A DNA stretch of 18,403 nucleotides. Source: Caldifarciminota bacterium (GTDB lineage Bacteria; Hydrothermota; E44-bin80). Both the position numbers and the translations under genes were made by a program. The stretch lies in contig JAGMEZ010000317.1 of the NCBI GenBank assembly GCA_023127905.1, positions 1-18,403 on the forward strand, read 5' to 3'. The notes under the pieces were generated by a model, which did not search any database, was not told the origin of the DNA, and saw only the letters and a list, made by a program, of their open reading frames with translations. Shown in pieces: positions 5,462-13,053 of this stretch (position 1 is its first letter; every line of letters begins with the position of its first letter).

Positions 5462-8200
5462 ATGATGAGAAAAGAAAATTCTTTATTGAAAGATGAAAAG
5501 GTGAAAAAGGTCTCTGCGTTTTTAAGTTTCCTCCCTCAGAAAATCGTTAACTCAAAAATCCTCAATCAAAAACCTGCTAACTATGAAATTTTACCTGTGA
5601 CCCTTTTCTACGGTGATATTTCGGGATTTACTGCGATGAGTGAGAAACTCGCGAAGCTCGGTAAAGAGGGCTCGGAAGAGGTAACGAAGATTATTAATCA
5701 TTTTTTCGAAGCTCTTATAAAGGTAATAATGAGTTGGGGTGGAGATATTTACAGGTTTGGAGGAGATGCGATTCTAGCAATTTTTATAGATGATAAGTTG
5801 AGGTATCCGAAAGAGATAAGGGCATTTGAAGCAGCAAAACAGATAATTAATTTTGTGAAAGAACATAAGAGAATAGTGACAAGAAAGGGGTCTTTCCAGA
5901 TTAAAATTCATTGTGGCATTACATCTGGAAGGGTTTATTTCAAAGATCTGGAGAACGATTTTTTTGTTGGAGGAATATTGTCGAATCAACTCCTAAAAAT
6001 AGTTGAAAGAGCAAAAGCAGGTGAGATTGTTGTTAATAGTGGGGTTCAAAAAATGGCAAAGGATGAATTTAAAACGTCAGGAAAAAATATTTGGAAATGG
6101 AAAAAGAAAAAGTCCAGACCACGATATTTAGAAAAGAAAAGGGGAATTGTCCAAATTATGAAAGGAAAGGAATCTCACGTGATTGGGGCTGTATCGCCTT
6201 ACCTGACAGAGTGGATAAGAGAACGAATTAATTTAAAACCATCTTTTGACCCTAAGGATGGTGAACATAGGAAAGTAACATCAGTATTTTTACATTTTAC
6301 TGGAATTCCCTATGAGAAAGATCCAGAAAGATCGTCGTTATTACTAAAAGGATTTTATAAACTTTTAAGAGAAACATCAGAGAGATATGGTGGATACCTT
6401 AACAAACTGGATGTCACATCAAATGGCGAGCGTGCTATTATTATATTTGGATTTCCAGTTGCACTTGAGGATGATGAGAGAAGAGCTGCATTGTTTGCGT
6501 ATGAACTGTTAAACAAATCTTTTATTAAATCTAAAGGATTAGATTTACGCGTGGGTATAAATAGTGGTTCTGTTTTCTCGGGACCCGTTGGGTCCAATTT
6601 AAGAAGAGAATATACAGTCATGGGAGATTCGGTTAATTTAACAGCTCGCATCGCATCTTCTGCTAAAAAAGGAGAAATTCTTATTACCGAATCTGTTTTT
6701 AACAAAGTATTTGAATTCTTTGACTACAAACCTGTTATCCCAAAGGCACTTAAAGGAAAAAAAGAAAAGGTTCGTCTTTATAGAATTCTTCAAAAAAAAG
6801 TGGTAGATAAATCACTTCTTTCTAAATGGCTTTCAGAGAGTGAAAAGATAGTCGGTCGAGCGAAGGAAACGAAAAAGATTAAAGAATTAATCAGTGCAGC
6901 AAAAAAAGGAAAAGGACAGATTCTTGTAATTAAAGGAGAGGCTGGGATAGGAAAATCAAGGTTAACCCAGGAACTCATAAAAGAACTGAAGAAATCAAGG
7001 TTTAAAATTTTCGAAGGTGATTGTATTTCCTATGGCAGTGCTTTTTCATACCATCCTTGGGTAGACATACTGACTGATTTTTTTGATATTCTCCACGACG
7101 ATACACTGAAGGAAAGGAAGAAAAAAATAAGAAAAAAGATGGTAAAAGTGGACCGAAAACTTTCTGAATGGTTTCCAATTATTGGTGAGATTATGGGAGT
7201 TTCTTTTCCTGAGACAACGCTTACAAAGTTTCTGGATGCAAAGATAAAGAAACAGAGAGTATTTGATATTACATTTGACTTTATGAAATACATTACAAAG
7301 AAGAAACCAGTTAGTATCATTGTAGAGGATCTCCATTGGGCTGATACAGCATCAATGGAGCTTGTTAATTACATTGGAAGGAATATTAAAAATAAGCCTT
7401 TCCTGTTTGTTCTTGTTTACAGACCTTTGAAGGAGAAAGAAGAATTTACCGAAAGGAGCTATACTACTCAAATTACTGTAAAAGAACTTACAAAGGATGA
7501 TAGTCTTAATCTTGTAAAAAACTTACTTGCCATCAAGGATATCCCGCAAGATTTTAGAAAACTGATAATCGAAAAATCCCAGGGGAATCCTTTTTATATT
7601 GAGGAGTTGGTGAAATCGCTGATAGAACAGGGTTATGTAGTAGAAGAGAGGGGAATATGGAAATTTACTGGTGATATTAAAAAACTTCAACTCCCTGATA
7701 CTGTCGAGGCGGTTATATTAAGCAGAATAGACAGGCTTGATATACACCAAAGAGATGTTCTACAGGTTGCGTCCGTTATAGGTAGAGAATTCGTTGATTT
7801 TTTAATAAAGGGTATCTACCCAGACCTTGTTAACCTCAATAAATCACTTAGGAATCTTAACCATCTCGACCTAATAAAGAAAGAAAAAGGAAAAAAGCAG
7901 ATACGGTATTTCTTTAAGCATATCCTGACCCGTGAGGTTGCTTACGAAACCCTGTCATATGCAAGAAGACGAGAACTTCATAAAAAAGCAGGTATCGTAA
8001 TTGAGGAGGAGTTAAAAGATAGGAGGAAAGAATTTCTTGGTCTCCTTTCTTACCACTTCTTTGAAGGTTGCGATTATGAAAAATCCCTTATTTACTCTGT
8101 CGAAGCAGGAGAAAAGGCAAAAAGGGTATATGCAAACGAAGAAGCGATAGAATTTTTTACACGAGCAATAGAATCATATGAATTTCTTGATAAACAGTAA
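5462..8200 (+). CDS. Soluble-adenylyl-cyclase-like protein: C1-C2 cyclase pair plus AAA ATPase
   Basis: A 912-residue class III nucleotide cyclase expected to make cAMP in the cytoplasm. The C1 domain (about 44-210) has both metal aspartates, D52 in GDISGFTAM and D102 in FGGDAILAIF, but lacks the Asn/Arg transition-state pair. The C2 domain (about 270-425) has lost the metal aspartates (VFLHFTG, GERAIIIFG) yet keeps K315, T385, N392 and R396 (YTVMGDSVNLTARI). One composite active site at the C1/C2 interface is therefore expected, as in mammalian soluble cyclase ADCY10. A STAND/AAA module follows: Walker A GEAGIGKS (492-499), Walker B VEDLHWAD (E622, D623) and QGNPFYIEEL, then a winged-helix-like part to about residue 840. 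Relatives usually continue into long TPR arrays; this chain stops after roughly one helical repeat. The start has two adjacent ATGs and no Shine-Dalgarno sequence. Confidence 0.9.
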   Translation: MMRKENSLLKDEKVKKVSAFLSFLPQKIVNSKILNQKPANYEILPVTLFYGDISGFTAMSEKLAKLGKEGSEEVTKIINHFFEALIKVIMSWGGDIYRFGGDAILAIFIDDKLRYPKEIRAFEAAKQIINFVKEHKRIVTRKGSFQIKIHCGITSGRVYFKDLENDFFVGGILSNQLLKIVERAKAGEIVVNSGVQKMAKDEFKTSGKNIWKWKKKKSRPRYLEKKRGIVQIMKGKESHVIGAVSPYLTEWIRERINLKPSFDPKDGEHRKVTSVFLHFTGIPYEKDPERSSLLLKGFYKLLRETSERYGGYLNKLDVTSNGERAIIIFGFPVALEDDERRAALFAYELLNKSFIKSKGLDLRVGINSGSVFSGPVGSNLRREYTVMGDSVNLTARIASSAKKGEILITESVFNKVFEFFDYKPVIPKALKGKKEKVRLYRILQKKVVDKSLLSKWLSESEKIVGRAKETKKIKELISAAKKGKGQILVIKGEAGIGKSRLTQELIKELKKSRFKIFEGDCISYGSAFSYHPWVDILTDFFDILHDDTLKERKKKIRKKMVKVDRKLSEWFPIIGEIMGVSFPETTLTKFLDAKIKKQRVFDITFDFMKYITKKKPVSIIVEDLHWADTASMELVNYIGRNIKNKPFLFVLVYRPLKEKEEFTERSYTTQITVKELTKDDSLNLVKNLLAIKDIPQDFRKLIIEKSQGNPFYIEELVKSLIEQGYVVEERGIWKFTGDIKKLQLPDTVEAVILSRIDRLDIHQRDVLQVASVIGREFVDFLIKGIYPDLVNLNKSLRNLNHLDLIKKEKGKKQIRYFFKHILTREVAYETLSYARRRELHKKAGIVIEEELKDRRKEFLGLLSYHFFEGCDYEKSLIYSVEAGEKAKRVYANEEAIEFFTRAIESYEFLDKQ

Positions 8201-8263
8201 GAAAATAATACAACTATAATTTTTTCTTAATTAATGAAATAATAAAATAGTATCACTAATCCT

Positions 8264-9205
8264 GTGAAAAAGATTTTTCGGTTTTTAGGTCCCTATTTCT
8301 ATTTATTACCTGCTTTTCTCATCATATTTGTTTTCAGATTTTTGCCAATGATTTATGCTTTTCGTGTAAGCTTCTATAAATGGGGAATGGGTGGTGCTGA
8401 AAAATTTGTTGCTCTCAGAAACTATTCAACAATCCTTAAAGATAGCAGTTTCTGGCAAGCTTTTGGTAATACGATCTATTTCTCTATCGGGGTTGTTCCT
8501 ACATCACTCCTTATTTCACTTTTTATTGCAGTACTTCTCCATCAAAAAATCAAAGGTGTTAGATTTTTCAGGACTATTTACTTTCTTCCCGTTATTACTT
8601 CAGTCATAGCAGTGTCAATGGTCTGGAAATGGATATACCATCCTCAGGTTGGTCTGGCAAATAATATTTTGCAGTTATTTGGTGTAAAGGGATTTAACTG
8701 GCTTTCTGAATGGAGAGGAATTTTACAGATGTTCTTTGCTTTCCTACGAGTGAATTTTCCTATAAAAGGTCCAAGTCTTGCTTTGTATTCACTTATAATT
8801 GTGAGTGTATGGAAGGGGCTTGGTTATAACATTATCCTTTTTTTGGCTGGGCTTGAGAATATACCCGGGCAATACTATGAGGCTGCAAAGGTAGATGGTG
8901 CAACTCGCTGGCAGGTCTTTCGTCACATCACCTGGCCTCTGCTTTCTCCAACTACATTCTTTGTTCTTATTATGACGACTATTGTTTCATTCCAGATGTT
9001 TGCATATGTCTGGATGATGACGGGTCCCCCTGCGGGTGGACCGCTTGGAACTACAAATGTGCTTGTATATTACCTTTTTGACCATGCATTTAATTTTACC
9101 CGGTACGGATACGGAACTGCTGTTGCATTCATTCTCTTTATTATAATTTTAATCCTAACTCTTATTCAAAGAAAAGCAGTCGAGCGAAAGGTATTTTATG
9201 GTTAA
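8264..9205 (+). CDS. ABC transporter permease, sugar type (MalF/UgpA-like)
   Basis: Inner-membrane subunit of a carbohydrate-type ABC importer. About six membrane segments are visible, starting with PYFYLLPAFLIIFVF. The cytoplasmic EAA loop that docks the ATPase is EAAKVDGATRWQVF from residue 206, with the following HITWPLLSPTTFF. Length 313 aa is slightly above the usual 290-300, because the loop after NWLSEW (about residues 147-172) carries extra residues compared with typical members. The start is GTG without an obvious Shine-Dalgarno sequence. The next permease gene overlaps its end by 8 bp, so the two are co-translated and form the usual heterodimer. Neither the substrate-binding protein nor the ATPase is in this window; the substrate (sugar, polyol or glycerol phosphate) cannot be told. 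Confidence 0.93.
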   Translation: MKKIFRFLGPYFYLLPAFLIIFVFRFLPMIYAFRVSFYKWGMGGAEKFVALRNYSTILKDSSFWQAFGNTIYFSIGVVPTSLLISLFIAVLLHQKIKGVRFFRTIYFLPVITSVIAVSMVWKWIYHPQVGLANNILQLFGVKGFNWLSEWRGILQMFFAFLRVNFPIKGPSLALYSLIIVSVWKGLGYNIILFLAGLENIPGQYYEAAKVDGATRWQVFRHITWPLLSPTTFFVLIMTTIVSFQMFAYVWMMTGPPAGGPLGTTNVLVYYLFDHAFNFTRYGYGTAVAFILFIIILILTLIQRKAVERKVFYG

Positions 9206-10022
9206 AAAAACAGTTGGTAAGATTATAATTATTTTTCTCCTTTCTCTTATTGGTATAACTATGGTTCTTCCCTTTTACTGGATGATAATCACATCTTTGA
9301 AAACACCACTTGAGGCGATTCAATTTCCACCGACGTGGTTTCCAAATCATCTCAGGTTCCGTAACTATATTGATGCATGGAAACAGGTTCCTTTCCCACG
9401 ATATTTTCTAAACAGCGTTATTATCACGGTTGCAACACTTGTAGGTGTTCTTATTACATCTTCTCTTGCGGCATATTCATTTGCACGAATGAAATACCCT
9501 GGTAGGAATTTTATCTTTCTCAGTTTCCTTGCAATGATGATGATACCTATTCCGGTCTATATTGTTCCGGGCTATTTAATACTGATGAAACTTCACTGGG
9601 TAGATACATACCTTGCTCTGACAGTGCCATGGCTTGCTAATGTCTTTTCTATCTTTCTTCTAAGACAGCATTTCAAAACAATACCAAAAGACCTATTTGA
9701 CGCAGCAGTTATGGATGGGTGCAGTAGATTTGGGTTTCTTATAAGAATTGTGCTTCCCCTCTCGAAAGCTGCTCTTGTAACTGTGGCTCTTTTTTCAATA
9801 ATTGGAAGTTGGAATGCCTTTATCTGGCCCCTTGTTGTAACCTCGAAAGATGCATTACGACCTATTCAAGTTGGGCTCGCTTACTTCGTTCAGGAACAAA
9901 GCACAAATTATACACTTCTTACCGCTGCAACAACATTCACTATTGCCCCAATTGTTCTTCTTTTCTTTATCTTGGAGAAGAGAATTATCGCAAGTTTTGC
10001 ACGAAGTGGATTAAAAGGGTAG
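9198..10022 (+). CDS. ABC transporter permease, sugar type (MalG/UgpE-like)
   Basis: Second membrane subunit of the same importer, 274 aa, the normal size of this family. It opens with an N-terminal membrane segment (residues 5-27) ending in the characteristic PFYWMIITSLKTP. The EAA loop is DAAVMDGCSRFGFLIRIVLPL, with the aspartate of the degenerate E/D-A-A at residue 168. The C-terminal IIASFARSGLKG is a typical ending. The ATG lies inside the last codons of the preceding permease (8-bp overlap), and the stop abuts the ATG of the 74-residue protein. In MalG-type subunits the EAA loop contacts a MalK-like ATPase; none is encoded here, so a shared ATPase from elsewhere is possible. Confidence 0.93.
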   Translation: MVKKTVGKIIIIFLLSLIGITMVLPFYWMIITSLKTPLEAIQFPPTWFPNHLRFRNYIDAWKQVPFPRYFLNSVIITVATLVGVLITSSLAAYSFARMKYPGRNFIFLSFLAMMMIPIPVYIVPGYLILMKLHWVDTYLALTVPWLANVFSIFLLRQHFKTIPKDLFDAAVMDGCSRFGFLIRIVLPLSKAALVTVALFSIIGSWNAFIWPLVVTSKDALRPIQVGLAYFVQEQSTNYTLLTAATTFTIAPIVLLFFILEKRIIASFARSGLKG

Positions 10023-10247
10023 ATGTTTAATTCAATTGTCTCCTGGTACAGTGGTTATAAAAGGAACGAATATCCTCTTGTGTTTATATACCATGGAGAC
10101 AAAAAGATGGTTAAAAGGCTACTTGAAGAAAAACATATAGAAGATTCAAAATCAAAAATAAGAAAAAGGGAGTTTCTTGTTAAGACGGAAAATGATGAGG
10201 TATTTCTAATTGCTGTTGGAAAGAATACTGAAATAGAGAGGAAGTAA
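10023..10247 (+). CDS. Small conserved-looking protein coupled to the permeases
   Basis: A 74-residue soluble protein, unrecognised with certainty. Its ATG follows the permease TAG with no gap, which supports translation by coupling. The core EYPLVFIYHGDKKMVKRLL and a later basic stretch with REFLVKTENDEVFLIAV suggest a small beta-rich domain; the pattern of an aromatic strand, a G-D/R turn and a terminal V-x-T-x-D/N-x-x-x-F strand resembles DUF6504-type small proteins, but this is a weak likeness. There is no signal peptide or membrane segment. A 74-codon reading frame just behind a coupled stop is not strong proof by itself; amino-acid composition looks natural. Confidence 0.6.
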   Translation: MFNSIVSWYSGYKRNEYPLVFIYHGDKKMVKRLLEEKHIEDSKSKIRKREFLVKTENDEVFLIAVGKNTEIERK

Positions 10248-10292
10248 ACCACAATAAGAGACGAAAAACGTTTTACCCAGATACTGTGGTTT
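10246..10292. repeat. Inverted repeat AAACCACA...TGTGGTTT after the transporter operon
   Basis: Perfect 8-bp arms at 10246-10253 and 10285-10292 flank 31 bp that contain the 10-bp palindrome AAAACGTTTT (10265-10274). The right arm ends in TTTT. It could be a weak terminator of the transporter operon or a binding site; the long loop makes a classical intrinsic terminator doubtful. Confidence 0.4.
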
Positions 10293-10296
10293 TAAC

Positions 10297-10316
10297 TATA
10301 AAAGTGTGATTTTATA
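10297..10316. promoter_or_regulatory. Palindrome TATAAAA-n6-TTTTATA upstream of the porV-like promoter
   Basis: Seven-bp perfect arms (10297-10303, 10310-10316) around GTGTGA, ending 22 bp before the -35 box at 10339. The position suits an activator or repressor site. AT-rich composition raises the chance of coincidence. Confidence 0.35.
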
Positions 10317-10338
10317 ATGCAAAGAGCTAAAAAATGTC

Positions 10339-10367
10339 TTGACATTTAGGGAAATTTTGCTTATTTT
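10339..10367 (+). promoter_or_regulatory. Promoter of the porV-like gene
   Basis: TTGACA (10339-10344, perfect), a 17-bp spacer and TATTTT (10362-10367). The start near 10374 leaves a short leader with the strong Shine-Dalgarno sequence AAGGAGGG (10382-10389), 3 nt before the TTG start codon. Confidence 0.6.
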
Positions 10368-10392
10368 AAGTGGAGATAGATAAGGAGGGAGT

Positions 10393-11334
10393 TTGAGTAA
10401 ATATATTGTTTCGGTCATAATAATTATTTTGATGTTTGGAGGTGTTTTATCGGGAGGATGGAGTGGTAATATCAGTGATTACTTTAATTCAACATCTCCG
10501 TCAGTAGGTATGAGTTTTTTGAAGATTGGTATGGGTGCCAGGGCTGTTTCCCTCGGCGGAGCGTATTCACCAATTGTAAGGGATCCAACAGCGGTTTACT
10601 GGAATCCTGCTGCAGTAATATACACAGAGGGTTTGGATGCGAGTTTTAGTCATTTATCTCTTATGGAAGACATAAACTATGAATTCATTGCAATATCAAC
10701 TGGTGATGAAAAGCAGGGAGTAGGTCTTGGAATGGGTGGTCTATTTTATGGTGGAATGGAATTGAGGGATGAAAGACCCTCTGTGGAACCAATTGGTACT
10801 TTTGATGCATATAGTTTCTTTGCTAAACTATCGTATGGACGTAGATTTGGTGGGGATATTATTGCAGGTGTTTCAATAGGGGGTGTTCTTGAAAGGATTT
10901 ACATTTATTCTACCCATACATACACAATAGATTTTGGTATGCTATACTATCCTCAGATTATTAAACCAATTGTGTTCTCCTTGAATGTTAACAATCTCGG
11001 ACCAAAGGTTATGTATATTGATGAATCATTCAGGCTTCCATTAACTACAAAACTTGGTTGCTCGTATACACGAAAAATTAAGAAAATCAACCTTACGGTC
11101 GTAACTGAGGTTTCAAAGTCCATTGATACACCTTTATCGAGTGCTTTTGGGGTCGAAGCCGGTTTTTCCTTTCTTAGTCTCAGGATGGGATACAGCTATA
11201 ATAAGAAGAGTGTAGACAGGTGGGCAGGCGGATTTGGTATAAAGTATAAATTTCTTTCCCTTGATTATTCTTTCTCGCCATATCTACTGGATTTAGGAAT
11301 AAAACACTGTATTTCTTCAACTCTGGATTTCTAA
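10393..11334 (+). CDS. PorV/PorQ-family outer-membrane beta-barrel protein
   Basis: A 313-residue outer-membrane protein with an N-terminal signal segment (hydrophobic residues 4-20, ending near VLSGG). The first mature segment holds the family signature SFLKIGMGARAVSLGGAY followed by DPTAVYWNPAA. The rest alternates amphipathic strands rich in Gly and aromatic residues, ending in a hydrophobic strand, as expected for a barrel. PorV is an accessory of the type IX secretion system in Bacteroidetes, but the wider family occurs in many diderm phyla without that system, and no other T9SS gene is seen here. The TTG start is chosen because a strong ribosome-binding site sits just upstream and no ATG is available. 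Confidence 0.85.
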   Translation: MSKYIVSVIIIILMFGGVLSGGWSGNISDYFNSTSPSVGMSFLKIGMGARAVSLGGAYSPIVRDPTAVYWNPAAVIYTEGLDASFSHLSLMEDINYEFIAISTGDEKQGVGLGMGGLFYGGMELRDERPSVEPIGTFDAYSFFAKLSYGRRFGGDIIAGVSIGGVLERIYIYSTHTYTIDFGMLYYPQIIKPIVFSLNVNNLGPKVMYIDESFRLPLTTKLGCSYTRKIKKINLTVVTEVSKSIDTPLSSAFGVEAGFSFLSLRMGYSYNKKSVDRWAGGFGIKYKFLSLDYSFSPYLLDLGIKHCISSTLDF

Positions 11335-11344
11335 ACTCGTTGTA

Positions 11345-11374
11345 TTCAATAAAATATAGTAATAGGTCTATAAT
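11345..11374 (+). promoter_or_regulatory. Weak promoter candidate for accA
   Basis: TATAAT at 11369-11374 is a perfect -10, but the best -35 is only TTCAAT (11345-11350, 18-bp spacer). It lies between the porV-like stop and the accA start, so accA may have its own promoter as well as read-through. Confidence 0.3.
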
Positions 11375-11392
11375 TAACAATTAGGAGGATGT

Positions 11393-12355
11393 TTGTTCGG
11401 ATTCATCTTGGATTTTGAAAGACCGATAGTCGAACTCGAGAAAAAGATTGAGGAATTGAAAATGCTTGCTGATGCTGAGCATTTCGAGGTTAAGGATGAA
11501 ATACAACGATTGAATAAGAAGGCTGAGCATTTAAGGGAAAATATATATTCACGATTAACCAGGTGGCAACGTGTACAACTTGCAAGACATCCTGATAGAC
11601 CGTACACACTCGATTACATAAAATATCTAATCACAGATTTTATTGAACTTCATGGCGATAGGCTTTTCCGGGATGATCCTTCAATCATAGCAGGAATAGG
11701 AAAGTTTCGTGACAGGTCAATAGTTATTGTGGGTCAACAGAAAGGAAGAACAACTAAAGAGAGGATACGAAGAAATTATGGAATGCCGCATCCTGAGGGA
11801 TACAGGAAGGCTCTCAGAATAATGAAAACGGGAGCAAAGTTTGGCATTCCAATAGTAACTATTGTTGATACTCCAGGTGCATATCCTGGAATCGGCGCAG
11901 AGGAAAGAGGACAGGCAGAAGCAATTGCAAGGAATATAAAAGAGATTTCAACTCTGCCTGTACCCATACTTACCATTATTATAGGCGAAGGTGGAAGCGG
12001 TGGTGCCCTTGCAATTGCTATTGCAGATAGGATTCTTATAATGGAGAATGCAATCTATTCGGTAATTTCTCCTGAAGGTTGTGCATCAATCCTCTGGAGG
12101 GATGCAGCAAAATCTCCCCAAGCAGCTGAAGCGTTAAAGTTGACGTCGAAGGACCTGCTTGAATTAGGAGTTATTGATGGCATCATTGCAGAACCTCCTG
12201 GTGGAGCCCACAGAGATAAAGAAGGCGCAGCAGCACTTATTGCAGAAGAGATAGATAAATTTCTAAACGAAACAGAAGACTACAATACCGATAAACTCAT
12301 TAGGGAACGGTTAGATAAATTTTACAGAATGGGAGTGTTTAGTAGTAATGGTTAA
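11393..12355 (+). CDS. accA: Acetyl-CoA carboxylase carboxyltransferase subunit alpha
   Basis: AccA pairs with AccD (not in this window) and moves the carboxyl group from carboxybiotin to acetyl-CoA, giving malonyl-CoA for fatty-acid synthesis. The 320-residue length is nearly that of E. coli AccA. The N-terminal part is the usual helical segment (LDFERPIVELEKKIEELK). The crotonase-like core shows FIELHGDRLFRDD, VDTPGAYPGIGAEERGQAEA and the oxyanion region IIGEGGSGGALAIAIADR, followed by SVISPEGCASILWRDA. The start is TTG at 11393, 4 nt after AGGAGG; the nearby ATG at 11389 is in another frame and stops quickly. It is followed after 57 bp by the DUF4388 gene, in the same direction. Confidence 0.96.
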   Translation: MFGFILDFERPIVELEKKIEELKMLADAEHFEVKDEIQRLNKKAEHLRENIYSRLTRWQRVQLARHPDRPYTLDYIKYLITDFIELHGDRLFRDDPSIIAGIGKFRDRSIVIVGQQKGRTTKERIRRNYGMPHPEGYRKALRIMKTGAKFGIPIVTIVDTPGAYPGIGAEERGQAEAIARNIKEISTLPVPILTIIIGEGGSGGALAIAIADRILIMENAIYSVISPEGCASILWRDAAKSPQAAEALKLTSKDLLELGVIDGIIAEPPGGAHRDKEGAAALIAEEIDKFLNETEDYNTDKLIRERLDKFYRMGVFSSNG

Positions 12356-12415
12356 GATGTATCAATGTTGTATAAGAAATATAGAAAAAGATAGAGGTAA
12401 GAAAGGGGGGTATTG

Positions 12416-13039
12416 TTGGCTCTTCAGGGTAACTTAGAGGATTTCGATTTAACCGATGTGTTACAATTGATTCATCTTGGAAAAAAGAATGGTGCTCTTG
12501 AGATTGAAACACTTGAAAATAGAGGAGAGATCTATTTTGAGAATGGAAAGGTTATTTATGCAAAAACAAACGAGATGATAGGTGAAGAATCGATTCATTA
12601 TATACTTAGATGGACTAAAGGAAAATTTGTGTTTTCCCCTGAGAAAAGAGCGCCGGAGAAAAGAATGAACATTCCTATTCAGAACCTTATTCTTGATGCA
12701 GCCAAACAAATAGATGAATGGAAAAGGATTGAAAAAATTATCCCATCCGTTGAAATGATTGTTGATTTTGTTGAAGATCCGAACGTTAGTTCCGAAGAAA
12801 TAAATCTCTCGCCTGATGAATGGAAAATATTATCACTCATAACAGGTGAAAGGTCAATAAGAGATGTTGCACAGCTTGCAAAGTTAACAGAGTTTAACAC
12901 TGCAAAGATTTTCTATGGATTAATCTCTTCTGGACTTGTAAATTTAAAGCGTCCCACAAAAAAAGAGGAGAAAAAAGAAGAGGAAAAAGAGGAGAAAAAA
13001 GAAGTAAAGAAAAAGAGAGGTTTTTTTAGAAGAGGATAA
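12416..13039 (+). CDS. DUF4388 (PATAN) domain protein with charged tail
   Basis: A soluble protein of about 207 aa. The first 100 residues fit DUF4388 (PATAN): the typical opening ALQGNLEDFDLTDVLQLIHLG, then GALEIE, and GEIYFENGKVIYAKT. The PATAN fold is found in bacterial and cyanobacterial response-regulator and gliding-related proteins and is thought to mediate protein interactions. Residues about 130-180 look like a small winged-helix part (SPDEWKILSLITGERSIRDVAQL). The C-terminus is a low-complexity Lys/Glu tail ending KKRGFFRRG. Two TTG codons can start it (12413 or 12416); the second is preferred because it leaves 5 nt after GGGGGG and gives the family opening MALQGNL. No DNA-binding role is shown. 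Confidence 0.8.
   Translation: MALQGNLEDFDLTDVLQLIHLGKKNGALEIETLENRGEIYFENGKVIYAKTNEMIGEESIHYILRWTKGKFVFSPEKRAPEKRMNIPIQNLILDAAKQIDEWKRIEKIIPSVEMIVDFVEDPNVSSEEINLSPDEWKILSLITGERSIRDVAQLAKLTEFNTAKIFYGLISSGLVNLKRPTKKEEKKEEEKEEKKEVKKKRGFFRRG
12958..13004 (+). repeat. 47-nt homopurine tract with a 24-nt tandem duplication
   Basis: All-A/G run in the coding strand of the DUF4388 gene, encoding its Lys/Glu tail. A 20-nt segment at 12961-12980 recurs exactly at 12985-13004, so the tail probably grew by in-frame duplication of 8 codons. Confidence 0.75.
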
Positions 13040-13053
13040 GTTAAACCCTTATC
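13035..13053. terminator. Weak bidirectional hairpin between convergent genes
   Basis: GATAAG (13035-13040) pairs with CTTATC (13048-13053) around a 7-nt loop, overlapping the ends of both convergent genes. A T run is lacking and the stem is AT-rich, so function as a terminator is uncertain. Confidence 0.25.

Noticed and set aside
5462..6800. Bicarbonate-sensing cyclase, as in mammalian ADCY10
   Set aside because: The architecture fits, but the two basic residues that hold bicarbonate are not kept (Lys to Arg98, Arg to a non-Arg residue), so this function cannot be claimed.
7030..7336. Two overlapping minus-strand frames inside the cyclase gene
   Set aside because: Antisense to the AAA module; Phe/Ser/Leu-rich as expected from the complement of Lys/Glu-rich coding DNA.
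10393..11334. Type IX secretion component PorV proper
   Set aside because: Family signature only; no PorU, PorT, GldKLMN or C-terminal secretion-signal cargo in the window, and the family is broad.
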